A stretch of 64,000 nt of DNA from Brucella pecoris (GTDB lineage: Bacteria > Pseudomonadota > Alphaproteobacteria > Rhizobiales > Rhizobiaceae), in assembly GCF_006376675.1 (NCBI RefSeq), contig NZ_VEWK01000003.1:186001-250000 (forward strand). The letters run 5' to 3'. Below the pieces are notes generated by a model that worked only from the letters and a program-made list of their open reading frames with translations, made no database searches and was not told where the DNA came from. The position numbers were made by a program, and so were the translations under genes. Below, piece after piece: positions 53,965 through 62,600 of this stretch; position 1 is the stretch's first letter; each line of letters opens with the position of its first letter.

Positions 53965-53981
53965 ATACTCAATCTGAGTAT
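53965..53981. promoter_or_regulatory. NadQ operator 1 upstream of nadA
   Basis: ATACTCAATCTGAGTAT is a 6-5-6 dyad. It matches the second site 34 bases away, and both precede nadABC. Confidence 0.78.
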
Positions 53982-53997
53982 TTCATGTTTACGAACT

Positions 53998-54016
53998 TAT
54001 ACTCGATTCGAGTATA
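53998..54016. promoter_or_regulatory. NadQ operator 2 upstream of nadA
   Basis: TATACTCGATTCGAGTATA is a perfect 7-5-7 dyad. It ends three bases past the nadQ stop on the minus strand, so it falls between nadQ and nadA. The centre-to-centre spacing to operator 1 is 34 bases, about three helical turns, so two dimers would sit on the same face. Confidence 0.8.
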
Positions 54017-54019
54017 TTG

Positions 54020-54943
54020 TCAATCGCGGGAGATTGGCAGCTTGGCTCCGGCCAGATGGCGCTCGGAAAGGGCACGTTCCTCGACAATCGAGTAGCGGAA
54101 ACGGAATAGTTTTGCCGGGCGACCGCCGGTTTCGCTGTCGCTTTCGCCGGTCTCCTCTACGAGATCCTGCTGCTCAATCAGGCGGCGGAAATTCTGTTTG
54201 TGCAGGCGCAGGCCCGCCAGCGCTTCGACGGTGCGCTGCAATTGCAAAAGCGTGAAACTGTCCGGCATCAATTCGAACACCACTGGGCGGTATTTGATCT
54301 TGGCGCGCAGCCGCGCAATTGCCGTGGCAAGGATGCGGCGATGATCGGCAAACATGGAACGACCGTTCTCGTCTTCCTTCATCCCGGCTTCCGCCACCAA
54401 ACCGGCTTCGAACAACAGCTCATAGCGTTGCAGCACGAGGTCTTCGTTCCAGCGCCCGCCCCACTCTCCATTGTCAAAGCCGAAAGTGAACGAGATGCGC
54501 CGCATGCGCTGCGCGGTCAGTTCCGACGTTTCGGCCCGATAGGCCCAGACAAGGAGCGCATTGTTGAGATGCTCCATGATGGCCGGTTCGCCCTGACGGT
54601 GATCTTCCCACGGCAGATAATCATACCAGCCGCGCCAGCCCGCCCGCCCCGCCGCCGCATCGCTTTCGCGCACGAGGCCGAGATAGCTGATCGAGATGAT
54701 GCGTTCGCCCTGCGCATGACGGTCACGGTCGGCAAAGGTATAAAGCTGCTCCAGATAGCCGACCGGATGCGCGGTTTCCGACTGCACCCAGGCGCGCAGA
54801 CCGGATTGCAACGAACGGTGTTCGCTTTCGAACGGGCCGGATGGCAGGGCCTGTCCCTGCCGCAAGGTCATGACGCGCGGCTGTTCGCTGGTCACGGCGG
54901 CCAGCACGGCAATCAGTTCGGTATGGGCAATATCGTCGGTCAC
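54020..54943 (-). CDS. nadQ: NAD biosynthesis regulator of the NrtR/NadQ family
   Basis: A protein of about 307 residues with an N-terminal Nudix-like domain (ELIAVLAAV, YTFADRDRHAQGERIISISYLGLV) that lacks a clear hydrolase Nudix box. The C-terminal winged helix is in FTLLQLQRTVEALAGLRLHKQNFRR. This is the NrtR family, which in Rhizobiales (NadQ) represses nadABC. I favour the GTG at 54943, with GGAG five bases upstream, over an ATG at 54970 that lacks one. It is directly upstream of the operators and nadA in the same direction. Confidence 0.88.
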   Translation of the reverse strand: MTDDIAHTELIAVLAAVTSEQPRVMTLRQGQALPSGPFESEHRSLQSGLRAWVQSETAHPVGYLEQLYTFADRDRHAQGERIISISYLGLVRESDAAAGRAGWRGWYDYLPWEDHRQGEPAIMEHLNNALLVWAYRAETSELTAQRMRRISFTFGFDNGEWGGRWNEDLVLQRYELLFEAGLVAEAGMKEDENGRSMFADHRRILATAIARLRAKIKYRPVVFELMPDSFTLLQLQRTVEALAGLRLHKQNFRRLIEQQDLVEETGESDSETGGRPAKLFRFRYSIVEERALSERHLAGAKLPISRD

Positions 54944-55024
54944 AGCAACTCCGGAAAACACTTCCGACATTGAACGCGATTGACGAATAATTACAAGGCG
55001 CTACCGCCATACGGCACAGGATTT

Positions 55025-55051
55025 AAGCATTTCCAGCAAAAGTGCGAAGCG
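55025..55051. repeat. Dispersed intergenic repeat, family C, copy 3 (inverted)
   Basis: AAGCATTTCCAGCAAAAGTG and CGAAGCG are the reverse complement of the element at 53919. It lies between nadQ and panB. Confidence 0.75.
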
Positions 55052-55131
55052 CCTACGCGGGGAAACCAGTCCACTGGACTGATTTCTTATCCCGCTTCGA
55101 TGCGTAGGATAATGCGAAAAGCAAAGAGAGG

Positions 55132-55959
55132 TCAGGCTTTCGGTTTAGCGCCGAAAACATGCTCCGGCCCCGGAAATGCGCGCGCCCGCACTTCCTCGGC
55201 ATAGGCTTTCGCCGCATCGGACACTTGCGGCGCCAATTGCGCAAAACGCTTCACGAAACGCGGCGTGAAATCCTGAAACAGCCCCAGCATATCGTCCGAA
55301 ACCAATATCTGCCCGTCGCAGGCAGCCGACGCGCCTATGCCAACCGTCGGGACGGAAAGCGATGCGGTGATCTCGCGCGCCAGCGGCTCCATCGTGCCCT
55401 CAATGACCAGCGCAAACACACCGGCATCGGCGATGGCCTGCGCATCGCGGCGAATGCGGTCGGCTTCATCGTCATCGCGTCCGAGCGAGCGGAAGCCGCC
55501 AACCGTATTGACCTGTTGCGGCATCAGGCCGACATGACCGAACACCGGAATGCCCCGCCGAACCAGAAAATCGACCGTTTCGGCCATTTCCTCGCCGCCT
55601 TCGAGCTTGACGCCGTCGCAGCCGGTTTCCTGCATCACGCGGGCGGCATTGCGAAACGCCTGTTCTTTCGATTCCTGATAGGAGCCGAACGGCATATCGA
55701 CGATGACGCAAGTTGTCTCAACACCGCGCATCACCGCTTGGCCATGGGCGATCATCATGTCGAGCGTTACGGCGAGGGTGGAATCCATGCCGTAAAGCAC
55801 CATGCCGAGCGAGTCCCCCACCAGCAGCAGGTCGCAATGCGGATCGAGCAGCCGCGCAATCGGCGTCGTATAGGCAGTGAGGCTGACAATCGGGCGTTCA
55901 CCCTTCAGGGCCGAAATTGCCTTGGGCGTCAGTCGCTTCTGTTTGACGGGTGCGCTCAT
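55132..55959 (-). CDS. panB: 3-methyl-2-oxobutanoate hydroxymethyltransferase
   Basis: A 275-residue TIM-barrel enzyme that makes ketopantoate from 2-oxoisovalerate and methylene-tetrahydrofolate. The motifs [50 protein letters not shown] and [16 protein letters not shown] [12 protein letters not shown] are present, with metal-binding Asp and Glu residues. ATG 55959 is one base after the panC stop. It is the second gene of panCB. Confidence 0.95.
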   Translation of the reverse strand: MSAPVKQKRLTPKAISALKGERPIVSLTAYTTPIARLLDPHCDLLLVGDSLGMVLYGMDSTLAVTLDMMIAHGQAVMRGVETTCVIVDMPFGSYQESKEQAFRNAARVMQETGCDGVKLEGGEEMAETVDFLVRRGIPVFGHVGLMPQQVNTVGGFRSLGRDDDEADRIRRDAQAIADAGVFALVIEGTMEPLAREITASLSVPTVGIGASAACDGQILVSDDMLGLFQDFTPRFVKRFAQLAPQVSDAAKAYAEEVRARAFPGPEHVFGAKPKA

Positions 55960-55960
55960 C

Positions 55961-56830
55961 TCAGGCCGCCTGTTCCTGCGCAATATGCGCAATGACGCGA
56001 TTGTCGAGAAGCCGCGTTGAGCCAAGCCGCACGAACAACGCAATCAGCACAGGCCGTCCCTGTACTGCCGTCAGACGCTCCAGCGTTTCGGGGTCACGCA
56101 GCGCCACAACTTCCGGAGCTGCCAGCGGTTCTGTGGCGATAAACGCACGAATTGCCGCTTCCAGCGCATCGGGATCGTCCACACCAGACCGATAAAGCCG
56201 CTCAGCCTCATCAAGCGCCTTCGGCACGATAATGGCGGCGGCGCGCTGCTCCGCCGACAGATAAACATTGCGGGACGAACAGGCGAGCCCGTCATCCTCC
56301 CGCACCGTCTCGACACCGACCACACGCACCGGAATAGCCATATCCTCCACCATGCGGCGGATGATGACGAGCTGCTGAAAATCCTTTTCACCGAAATAGG
56401 CGGCATCCGGACCGACGATGTTGAAGAGCTTGCTCACCACCGTCGCGACACCGGCGAAGTGGCCGGGACGCGCCTCGCCTTCCATCTGGTTGCCAAGGGT
56501 CGGCACATCCACCACGGTCTGCATCGGGCGCGGATACATGTCGCTGACGGCAGGCGCGAAGAGGTAATCGACCTCTGCACCGCGCAGCAGAGCTGCATCG
56601 CGCTCCAGATCGCGCGGATATTTGTCGAGATCTTCATTGGCGCCGAATTGCAGCGGATTGACGAAGATCGACACGACGGTCACGTCATTGTCGGCGCGCG
56701 ACCGATGAACAAGTTCCAGATGGCCTTTGTGAAGATAGCCCATGGTCGGCACGAAGCCGACCCGCTTGCCCGCGCGACGCGCAGGCGCAAGAACCTGACG
56801 CAATTCCTCGATGGTGCGGATGATCTGCAT
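55961..56830 (-). CDS. panC: Pantothenate synthetase
   Basis: A 289-residue ATP-dependent ligase of pantoate and beta-alanine. The HxGH motif is in [15 protein letters not shown]. The family motifs [20 protein letters not shown] and [19 protein letters not shown] and the MSK-type loop ([12 protein letters not shown]) are present. I chose ATG 56830 with GAGGAG upstream over a frame nine codons longer. Confidence 0.95.
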   Translation of the reverse strand: MQIIRTIEELRQVLAPARRAGKRVGFVPTMGYLHKGHLELVHRSRADNDVTVVSIFVNPLQFGANEDLDKYPRDLERDAALLRGAEVDYLFAPAVSDMYPRPMQTVVDVPTLGNQMEGEARPGHFAGVATVVSKLFNIVGPDAAYFGEKDFQQLVIIRRMVEDMAIPVRVVGVETVREDDGLACSSRNVYLSAEQRAAAIIVPKALDEAERLYRSGVDDPDALEAAIRAFIATEPLAAPEVVALRDPETLERLTAVQGRPVLIALFVRLGSTRLLDNRVIAHIAQEQAA

Positions 56831-56973
56831 GAGGTTCTCTCCTCGCGGCCAGCGCATTTTGCAGCCAAATGGAACGTTGGCGTTGCATAAATGCGGTTCA
56901 AAATGTTTGGCCGCGAGTCCTACAGCGTCAGCCTGAATATGACAACAGCACAGGCAAAACGTCCTCGGACAGC

Positions 56974-58224
56974 TTACTGCGTGGGGATCGTCACCGCACC
57001 AACCGTATTGCCGACAGCGCGACCGAAGCGATCGATCTGCTCGTCATAGGTTTTGCGTGTGTTTGGATCGAACACGGCAATCGGTGCCGTCACGACCAGT
57101 GACGCAGCAGTACCGACGCCCTGTGCGGTCCCCATGGCGACCGCACCCAGACGATCTCCAAGACCGACTTGCGAATCCGTGATCGTCTGACCAGCAACGA
57201 GACGCTGACCGATGAGCTGCACGACCTCCGGACTGGAGGCGAATTTGCCATGGTTGAGCCTATCGCCCGACTTGAGCTTGGTGAGATCGATGACGGTAAT
57301 GCCTGCTTTTTCAAGCTCGGAGCGATACGGCTCGATTGACGGATCGATCTGGCCGAGGCGGTCGATATTACCGGAAATGCGTCGTGACAAGGCGAGTGCC
57401 TTGTCGTCCCGGGATGTGAAGAGGGTGAAACGCGGATGTGGCTTGCCCATGGCAAGAAACTGTTTCGAGAACACGTCGACGTCGAGATCGGGCGAAGCCA
57501 GAATGACATTTGTAATCTTGGCGTTCACGCGACCATCGCGGATCGCCATCTGACGCAGGGCCTCCACCGTTAGCCAGCTACCCATCGAGTGAGCCATGAC
57601 GGTAATGTCCTTAACCTCGGGTTCGCGAGCAATGGCGCGCAGAATCTGCTCCAGCGCATCGCGGGAATAATTCGTGCTTTCCTTGTCATAATTGTAGTCG
57701 AACACGCTGGCGCGCGACGGCCAGGTGAAGATCACCGGCGCAACATCGGCCCCGGAATCGTGCACGATCTGGGCAAAGCGATAGACGGAATCCTCAAACG
57801 TATTGTTGAAGCCGTGCACAAACACCATCACGCGGCGGCTCTTGGTCAGATGTGGACGGACCCAGCCTGCCATCTCCACATCGGTCTTGAGCGGCGTCAC
57901 GCTGACGGTGGTGAAATCCTTCTGCGGATTGGGCGGTAGTTTCTTCGGCCACTGCACTTCACCCGCCTTGCGGTTCTTTTCTGGCGGGATAGAGACAACA
58001 ATCTCGTTGAGCGACACGAGCTTATCACGCTCACCGGAGAAAAGTATGCCGGGATTATCGGACGGACGGCGGGTGGTTGCCACGACAAGGTCAACCTTGG
58101 TCGTGCCGGGAGAAGCGACATCCCCAACGGGCACAAGCACACCTTCAGGCCGGCTGGCGCAACCGGCGAGCAGAGACAGAAGAACAAGCAACGCAGGGGC
58201 AGTCCGAGAAAAAATGCGCCGCAA
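56974..58224 (-). CDS. Lipoprotein alpha/beta hydrolase (DUF900-type)
   Basis: A protein of about 416 residues. The N-terminal signal has a lipobox, LLAGC, so it should be a lipoprotein. The hydrolase core shows [30 protein letters not shown] and the nucleophile elbow [14 protein letters not shown], as in the DUF900 esterase-like family. The substrate is unknown. No ATG fits; the frame begins with TTG codons, and the one at 58224 has GGGGAG six bases upstream. The C-terminal stretch ([18 protein letters not shown]) is hydrophobic and unusual. Confidence 0.82.
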   Translation of the reverse strand: MRRIFSRTAPALLVLLSLLAGCASRPEGVLVPVGDVASPGTTKVDLVVATTRRPSDNPGILFSGERDKLVSLNEIVVSIPPEKNRKAGEVQWPKKLPPNPQKDFTTVSVTPLKTDVEMAGWVRPHLTKSRRVMVFVHGFNNTFEDSVYRFAQIVHDSGADVAPVIFTWPSRASVFDYNYDKESTNYSRDALEQILRAIAREPEVKDITVMAHSMGSWLTVEALRQMAIRDGRVNAKITNVILASPDLDVDVFSKQFLAMGKPHPRFTLFTSRDDKALALSRRISGNIDRLGQIDPSIEPYRSELEKAGITVIDLTKLKSGDRLNHGKFASSPEVVQLIGQRLVAGQTITDSQVGLGDRLGAVAMGTAQGVGTAASLVVTAPIAVFDPNTRKTYDEQIDRFGRAVGNTVGAVTIPTQ

Positions 58225-58454
58225 AACCAAACTCCCCTCAACACTACGCCAACAGGTCTCTTACACCCAAATTTTGAGGTTAATATATTCTTTACATGAA
58301 ACGTTCTGCCAAGCCCCAATTATCCACCATTGTCGGAACGCAACGCGATTGCGGCTTATGGGTTACACACTGTTCGACAGGTGATACTTTCCTACCTATC
58401 AGCCCAGACCGATATATCCGCCAACAGCAACTCCGTTTCTGAAGGAGGCACAAT

Positions 58455-59408
58455 ATGGCTTTGGAACTGATAGGGCTGCACCATCTGACAGCCATTACGG
58501 CCGACGCGCCCGGCAACCGGCGCTTCTACACCGACACGCTCGGGCTCCGGCTCGTCAAAAAGACGGTCAATCAGGACGACACCAGCGCCTATCATCTGTT
58601 CTACGCAGACGGGTTGGCATCGCCCGGCACGGACATCACCTTTTTCGACTGGCCTGTGCAACGCGAACAGCGCGGCACCAACAGCGTTGCCCGCACTGGT
58701 TTGCGTGTGAACGGTGTCGAAGGTCTCGAGTGGTGGCGAAAGCACCTGAACGATAAAGGCGTCCAGACAGGCGATATTTTCGAAGTTGCCGGACGGGCCG
58801 TTCTCGATTTCGAGGACCCCGAAGGGCAGCGCCTGCGCCTGACCGATGACGGTGGAGCGGGTGAAGCCCATAGCTGGGACCGGAGTCCAGTCCCAGCGGA
58901 AAGACAGATCAGGGGCCTCGGACCGATCGTGCTCAGTGTTCCCGAACTGGCGCCGACCCAGATCATTCTGGAAAAGGTCATGAATATGCGCCAGACCGGC
59001 GATTACGTTTCGCCTGACGGTGAAGGTCACGTCCATGTTTTCTCCATGGGTGCGGGCGGTGCTGCAGCCGAACTGCACATCGCGGTACAGCCGAACTTGC
59101 CCACTGCATGGCAGGGTGCAGGTGCCGTGCACCATGTCGCCTTCCGCACACCGGATCAGGAAAGCATGCAGGAATGGGTGGATCGCCTGCGGTCTGTGCG
59201 CATGCCGTCAAGCGGCGAGGTCGAACGCTACTATTTCCGCTCGCTCTATTTCCGCGAGCCAAATGGCATCCTGTTCGAGATCGCTACCGATGGCCCCGGC
59301 TTCGCGGTGGATGAACCACTCGAAAGCCTTGGTGAAAGCCTGTCGCTTCCACCTTTCCTCGAGGGAAACCGCGAAGCCATCGAGCGAAATCTGAAACCGC
59401 TTGATTAA
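58455..59408 (+). CDS. VOC-family ring-cleaving dioxygenase-like protein (MhqO/MhqE type)
   Basis: A 317-residue protein with two vicinal oxygen chelate modules. Metal ligands are expected in [13 protein letters not shown] (His), [12 protein letters not shown] (His) and [17 protein letters not shown] (Glu). This set matches the MhqO/MhqE group of putative hydroquinone dioxygenases. GAAGGAGG lies upstream. It is convergent with a second VOC protein fused to a hydrolase, and the two probably act in the same quinone-related response. Confidence 0.85.
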   Translation: MALELIGLHHLTAITADAPGNRRFYTDTLGLRLVKKTVNQDDTSAYHLFYADGLASPGTDITFFDWPVQREQRGTNSVARTGLRVNGVEGLEWWRKHLNDKGVQTGDIFEVAGRAVLDFEDPEGQRLRLTDDGGAGEAHSWDRSPVPAERQIRGLGPIVLSVPELAPTQIILEKVMNMRQTGDYVSPDGEGHVHVFSMGAGGAAAELHIAVQPNLPTAWQGAGAVHHVAFRTPDQESMQEWVDRLRSVRMPSSGEVERYYFRSLYFREPNGILFEIATDGPGFAVDEPLESLGESLSLPPFLEGNREAIERNLKPLD

Positions 59409-59412
59409 TACA

Positions 59413-59444
59413 ATAAGGGCTGCCGAGAATTGCGCAGCCCTTAT
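59413..59444. terminator. Bidirectional terminator between the two VOC genes
   Basis: ATAAGGGCTGC at 59413-59423 pairs with GCAGCCCTTAT at 59434-59444. It lies only a few bases from both convergent stops. Confidence 0.85.
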
Positions 59445-59447
59445 CAT

Positions 59448-61001
59448 TCATAGCTTATCCCGAAGCCAGTCGCCTGCAATGCGGATATCGTCTTCGATGA
59501 GCGCATGCCCGGCATCGACCGGTCTGGTCGTGAGAGTAGCTCCATCTTCTCTGAGGACGTTTTCCAGTGCTCCCGCCACATCTCCAAAAGGATCGGAAGC
59601 GCCGTTCATCAGGAGCACTGAAGCATCTGACAAATCTGCACCGTCGGGCTGTTCTTCCAGAACCTCCTGACCGCGCAGAAGCACTGCCGTGCGAACGACA
59701 TGCGGATGCAAACGCATGAAGGCTGCTAGCAGATTTGCACCGTTGGAGTTGCCGATAAAAGCCGTCCGCTTCAGATCGATGCCATAAGCGGCGGCGGCTC
59801 CCTCCACAAAAGCCTCGAATGCCTGTGCTTCAAAACGGATATCGGCCTGATCGAACTTTTTCAGATCAAAGCGGCGAAACCAGCGCTGGATACCCTCTTC
59901 CGTGCTGCGTCCACGTACCCCCAGAAGGGTTGCGCGCGGCGCGGCCTTCCGGGCGAAAGGCATCAAGTCGTTTTCGTTCCCGCCGGTGCCGTGCAAAAGC
60001 AAAAGCGTACTGCCATCCGGATCTTCCGGCTGGTGTATCCGGTGAACGAAAGGCAGGTCGCGATAGATGATGCGCTCATCGCCCGGCAAAGCGAATTGTG
60101 GCATCCGTGCCCGGATAGCATCCGCCTTTTCTTCATTGCCCGGCGGCACAAACAGGAACTGGCCCAGTTTTTCAACCGGCTCGTCTATTGTGAAGCCCGG
60201 TGCATCGGTTGCAAATTCGAACAGCGTTCCGCCTGGTTCACGGACGTAGAGCGACGTGAAATATTTGCGGTCGTGCACATTGACGGCACTCGAGTTGAGC
60301 TTCGAAAGCTCCTTCTCCGCCTTTTCCACTTCGCCGGTATCGGCGGCACGGAAAGCGACATGGTCGGCAATGCCGGTGCCGGGAATACCTGGCCAGAAGC
60401 CACCCGCGTCGCGAACATCGATGACATCGCCGGAATCCGACAGAAGACGGTCTATCGTACCTTCTTTCGCCGAAAATTTGAAACCGAAATAGCGTTCAAT
60501 GAAACCGGCGGTCTGTTCTGGAGCTTCGGATAGAATGGTTGCGGCCCGTAAACGCCTGACGGCGAAAGCTGCGGGAATACCTTCGCTTTCCCACGCATCG
60601 TTGGCAGCTAGATCGCAGCCGACCAGTTTGACGATCACACCGTCGGGATCGCGCAGGCGCAGAACGGGCTCGCCGAACTCCTGAACCGGTCCCTCGGAAG
60701 GCACGTGATAACGCAAGGCGCGCTCGAGCCAGAAACCGATGGCAGTACGATCAATGGCAAGTGCGATTTCGCTAACCTGACCATGGCCGACACGGCCCTT
60801 GGAGCCATCCTCCCATACCAGAAATGTAATCAAGGAGCCGGGCGTGCCCGAGCGATCACCGTAGAACAGATGCAACTGCTCGGCATCTTCAAACCCGCCC
60901 GTCTGCTTGACAATACGCAAGCCCAGAAAGCCGGCGTAGAAATCGACATTCGCCTGCACTTTCCGGGTGATGAGGGTGATGTGGTGGATGCCGCTGATCA
61001 T
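59448..61001 (-). CDS. Fused VOC dioxygenase-like and carboxylesterase protein (MhqE-MhqD-like)
   Basis: A 517-residue fusion. Residues 1 to about 300 form a two-module VOC domain (GIHHITLITRKVQANVDFYAG, ADHVAFRAAD, REPGGTLFEFATDAPGF). From about 310 to the end is an alpha/beta hydrolase (LLLLHGTGGNENDLMPFAR, nucleophile Ser in FIGNSNGANLLAAF, and DAGHALIEDDI with the catalytic His). In Bacillus the separate MhqE and MhqD proteins belong to the quinone stress regulon, so the fusion is consistent with a linked pair of activities. I chose ATG 61001 behind GGGGAG. Confidence 0.87.
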   Translation of the reverse strand: MISGIHHITLITRKVQANVDFYAGFLGLRIVKQTGGFEDAEQLHLFYGDRSGTPGSLITFLVWEDGSKGRVGHGQVSEIALAIDRTAIGFWLERALRYHVPSEGPVQEFGEPVLRLRDPDGVIVKLVGCDLAANDAWESEGIPAAFAVRRLRAATILSEAPEQTAGFIERYFGFKFSAKEGTIDRLLSDSGDVIDVRDAGGFWPGIPGTGIADHVAFRAADTGEVEKAEKELSKLNSSAVNVHDRKYFTSLYVREPGGTLFEFATDAPGFTIDEPVEKLGQFLFVPPGNEEKADAIRARMPQFALPGDERIIYRDLPFVHRIHQPEDPDGSTLLLLHGTGGNENDLMPFARKAAPRATLLGVRGRSTEEGIQRWFRRFDLKKFDQADIRFEAQAFEAFVEGAAAAYGIDLKRTAFIGNSNGANLLAAFMRLHPHVVRTAVLLRGQEVLEEQPDGADLSDASVLLMNGASDPFGDVAGALENVLREDGATLTTRPVDAGHALIEDDIRIAGDWLRDKL

Positions 61002-61130
61002 AGGCACTTTCTCCCCGATTCATAAGTTAAACTCAGAGATAGAGCAGATGACACGGGTTGCCTATGGGGCCGCGCGGTTACGCATTGTCAACGCAGGGAA
61101 ACGAGATCGAAACAGGATAACGGGGGGTAG

Positions 61131-61242
61131 AAAAAGAAAAAGGCCGCGCGGGAGGAGGATGCGCGGCCTGATCTTGAATACGGCTTGGGAGGAGGAGTGC
61201 CGTATTCGTTATCGAGTTCTGGGAGGAGGAGTGAACTCGATG
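61131..61242 (-). ncRNA. Anti-Shine-Dalgarno small RNA with three CCUCCUCCC-loop hairpins (alpha-r14/cuckoo-like)
   Basis: On the minus strand three perfect 8-bp hairpins follow each other. Their stems are TCGAGTTC/GAACTCGA (61240-61212), AATACGGC/GCCGTATT (61206-61177) and GGCCGCGC/GCGCGGCC (61168-61142). Each loop holds TCCTCCTCCC. The last hairpin is followed by TTTTTCTTTTT and is an intrinsic terminator. The loops are complementary to ribosome-binding sites. The layout matches the alphaproteobacterial alpha-r14 or cuckoo RNA families as I know them. The gap 61002-61401 holds no other gene. Confidence 0.85.
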
Positions 61243-61248
61243 AACAAA

Positions 61249-61277
61249 TGTTTACCCGGCGACTCCTTCTGCAGCAA
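61249..61277 (-). promoter_or_regulatory. Candidate promoter of the anti-Shine-Dalgarno RNA
   Basis: On the minus strand, TTGCTG (61277-61272) and TAAACA (61254-61249) are separated by 17 bases. A start about seven bases on would fall near 61242, just before hairpin 1. A stress sigma factor such as RpoH may also act here, as in related RNAs. Confidence 0.6.
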
Positions 61278-61349
61278 CGGCCATTAATGCATATCAGTTA
61301 TGCAAAGACGTTGATGCTCAAGAAAAAGGCAAGGTCGCCAATACAGAAA

Positions 61350-61371
61350 CGCCCGGAAACCGGGCGCTTTT
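61350..61371. terminator. Hairpin terminator downstream of lrgB
   Basis: CGCCCGG at 61350-61356 pairs with CCGGGCG at 61360-61366. A short CTTTT follows on the plus strand and GTTTCT on the minus strand. It separates lrgB from the small RNA gene on the same strand. Confidence 0.7.
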
Positions 61372-61401
61372 AATGGGAGGATCATGTGTAAAATCAATTC
61401 T

Positions 61402-62097
61402 TTACAAAAGGTGGGCAATCAACGGTGCCGCAAGCACATTCACCAGACCGACAAGCACCATGACCAGTCCGGCAATCGAACCTTCCTCACTGCCAATCTG
61501 GTGAGCCTTGGCCACGCCTGCACCGTGCGCACCCATGCCGAAAAGGGCTCCGCGTGCCAAAGCCGAGCGGATCGGCAACCAGTTGAGCATCACTTCACCG
61601 AGGGCCGCCCCGAACACGCCGGTCAATACCACAAAGATTGCAGTGAGATCGGGAGTACCACCAATATCGCCCGAGACGGTCATCGCAAATGGCGTGCTCA
61701 TTGAGCGGGGCATCAGGCTCAGGCTGATCGCTTCGTTGAGCCCCAGCAGATGCGCCAGACCCCATGCCGACAGCATGGCAGACGAACTTCCCACGACCAC
61801 GCCTGCCAGAAGCACCGGCCAATAGCGGCGGATCGTTGCGCGCTGCTGGTAAATCGGGATTGCAAAAGCCACCGTCGCGGGTCCGAGCAGCGCGACCAGC
61901 CAATGGGTGGCGCTGAAATAACCGCGATAGTTTTGGTTGAGCCCGACGACCAGCGCCATCAGCAACAAGGGGGTGACAGCAAGCGGCGTCAGCCACCACA
62001 TAGGAAAGCGGCGATAAACGCGCTTGGCCGCAAGATAGAGCAGGATCGTTGCGGCCGACCAGAAAAGCGTTGCTACAAGCGGGTTACTTAGCGACAT
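61402..62097 (-). CDS. lrgB: LrgB/CidB-family membrane protein
   Basis: A 231-residue membrane protein with about seven hydrophobic segments and the LrgB signatures LLGPATVAFAIPIYQQ, SLMPRSMSTPFAMTVSGDIGG and ALFGMGAHGAGVAKAHQIG. It works with LrgA in a holin-like system that affects autolysis or, in newer work, pyruvate or glycolate movement. ATG 62097 lies 14 bases inside the end of lrgA, so the two are coupled. Confidence 0.9.
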   Translation of the reverse strand: MSLSNPLVATLFWSAATILLYLAAKRVYRRFPMWWLTPLAVTPLLLMALVVGLNQNYRGYFSATHWLVALLGPATVAFAIPIYQQRATIRRYWPVLLAGVVVGSSSAMLSAWGLAHLLGLNEAISLSLMPRSMSTPFAMTVSGDIGGTPDLTAIFVVLTGVFGAALGEVMLNWLPIRSALARGALFGMGAHGAGVAKAHQIGSEEGSIAGLVMVLVGLVNVLAAPLIAHLL

Positions 62098-62491
62098 AAC
62101 GCAGACTCCAGCGGTAGCAGAGGTCAACCGTCAACGCGGTGACACTCATAACCGTCAACGTGCCCAGCAGAATTACGGCCATGATTTTCAGGCCAAGCAG
62201 CCCGATCAGCTCCTGATGTTCGAGAACGGCAAGGACCGCTGGAACGAAGAAAAGCAGCATCTCTGCCAGAAACCATTCTGCGCCACGCTTCATGCTGAAC
62301 AGACTGACACGGCCGCTCAGAAGCAGAGCCAGCACCAGCGCCATACCGACAATTCCGCCCGGAAGCGGCAGGCCGACCAGGCGGACGAAAAGCTCACCCG
62401 CCAACCAGAAGCCAACCAGCGTCGCGATCTGCATCAGACGGCTGTGATGCAGGGCGTAACGAAACCGGATCAAGAGGCTGTGGGCGTTCAT
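62084..62491 (-). CDS. lrgA: LrgA/CidA-family holin-like protein
   Basis: A membrane protein of about 135 residues with four hydrophobic segments. It has the LrgA/CidA pattern FWLAGELFVRLVGLPLPGGIVGMALVLALL, given here in part, followed by FLAEMLLFFVPAVLAVLEH. The start is uncertain: ATG 62491 has a weak GGAAAAG upstream, and ATG 62524 lacks any. It is divergent from a LysR regulator. Confidence 0.88.
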   Translation of the reverse strand: MNAHSLLIRFRYALHHSRLMQIATLVGFWLAGELFVRLVGLPLPGGIVGMALVLALLLSGRVSLFSMKRGAEWFLAEMLLFFVPAVLAVLEHQELIGLLGLKIMAVILLGTLTVMSVTALTVDLCYRWSLRYVAK

Positions 62492-62557
62492 GTGCTTTTC
62501 CAACGGGGACTGATGCATTTTCATCGGTGAATATAGGTCCTCGGACGCTATTCTAGA

Positions 62558-62595
62558 AATGAATTGATTTCATTGCAGCTATTCCGTAATAGAAT
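62558..62595. promoter_or_regulatory. Candidate LysR operator between lrgA and its divergent regulator
   Basis: AATGAATTGATTTCATT at 62558-62574 is a perfect 6-5-6 dyad. ATTCCGTAATAGAAT at 62581-62595 is a second, smaller dyad next to the regulator start. Both are of the T-N11-A form favoured by LysR proteins. Confidence 0.5.
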
Positions 62596-62600
62596 GGCTC

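Noticed and set aside
54200..54973. A 257-codon plus-strand frame across nadQ
   Set aside because: It is antisense to a clear NrtR-family gene and lacks any family signature.
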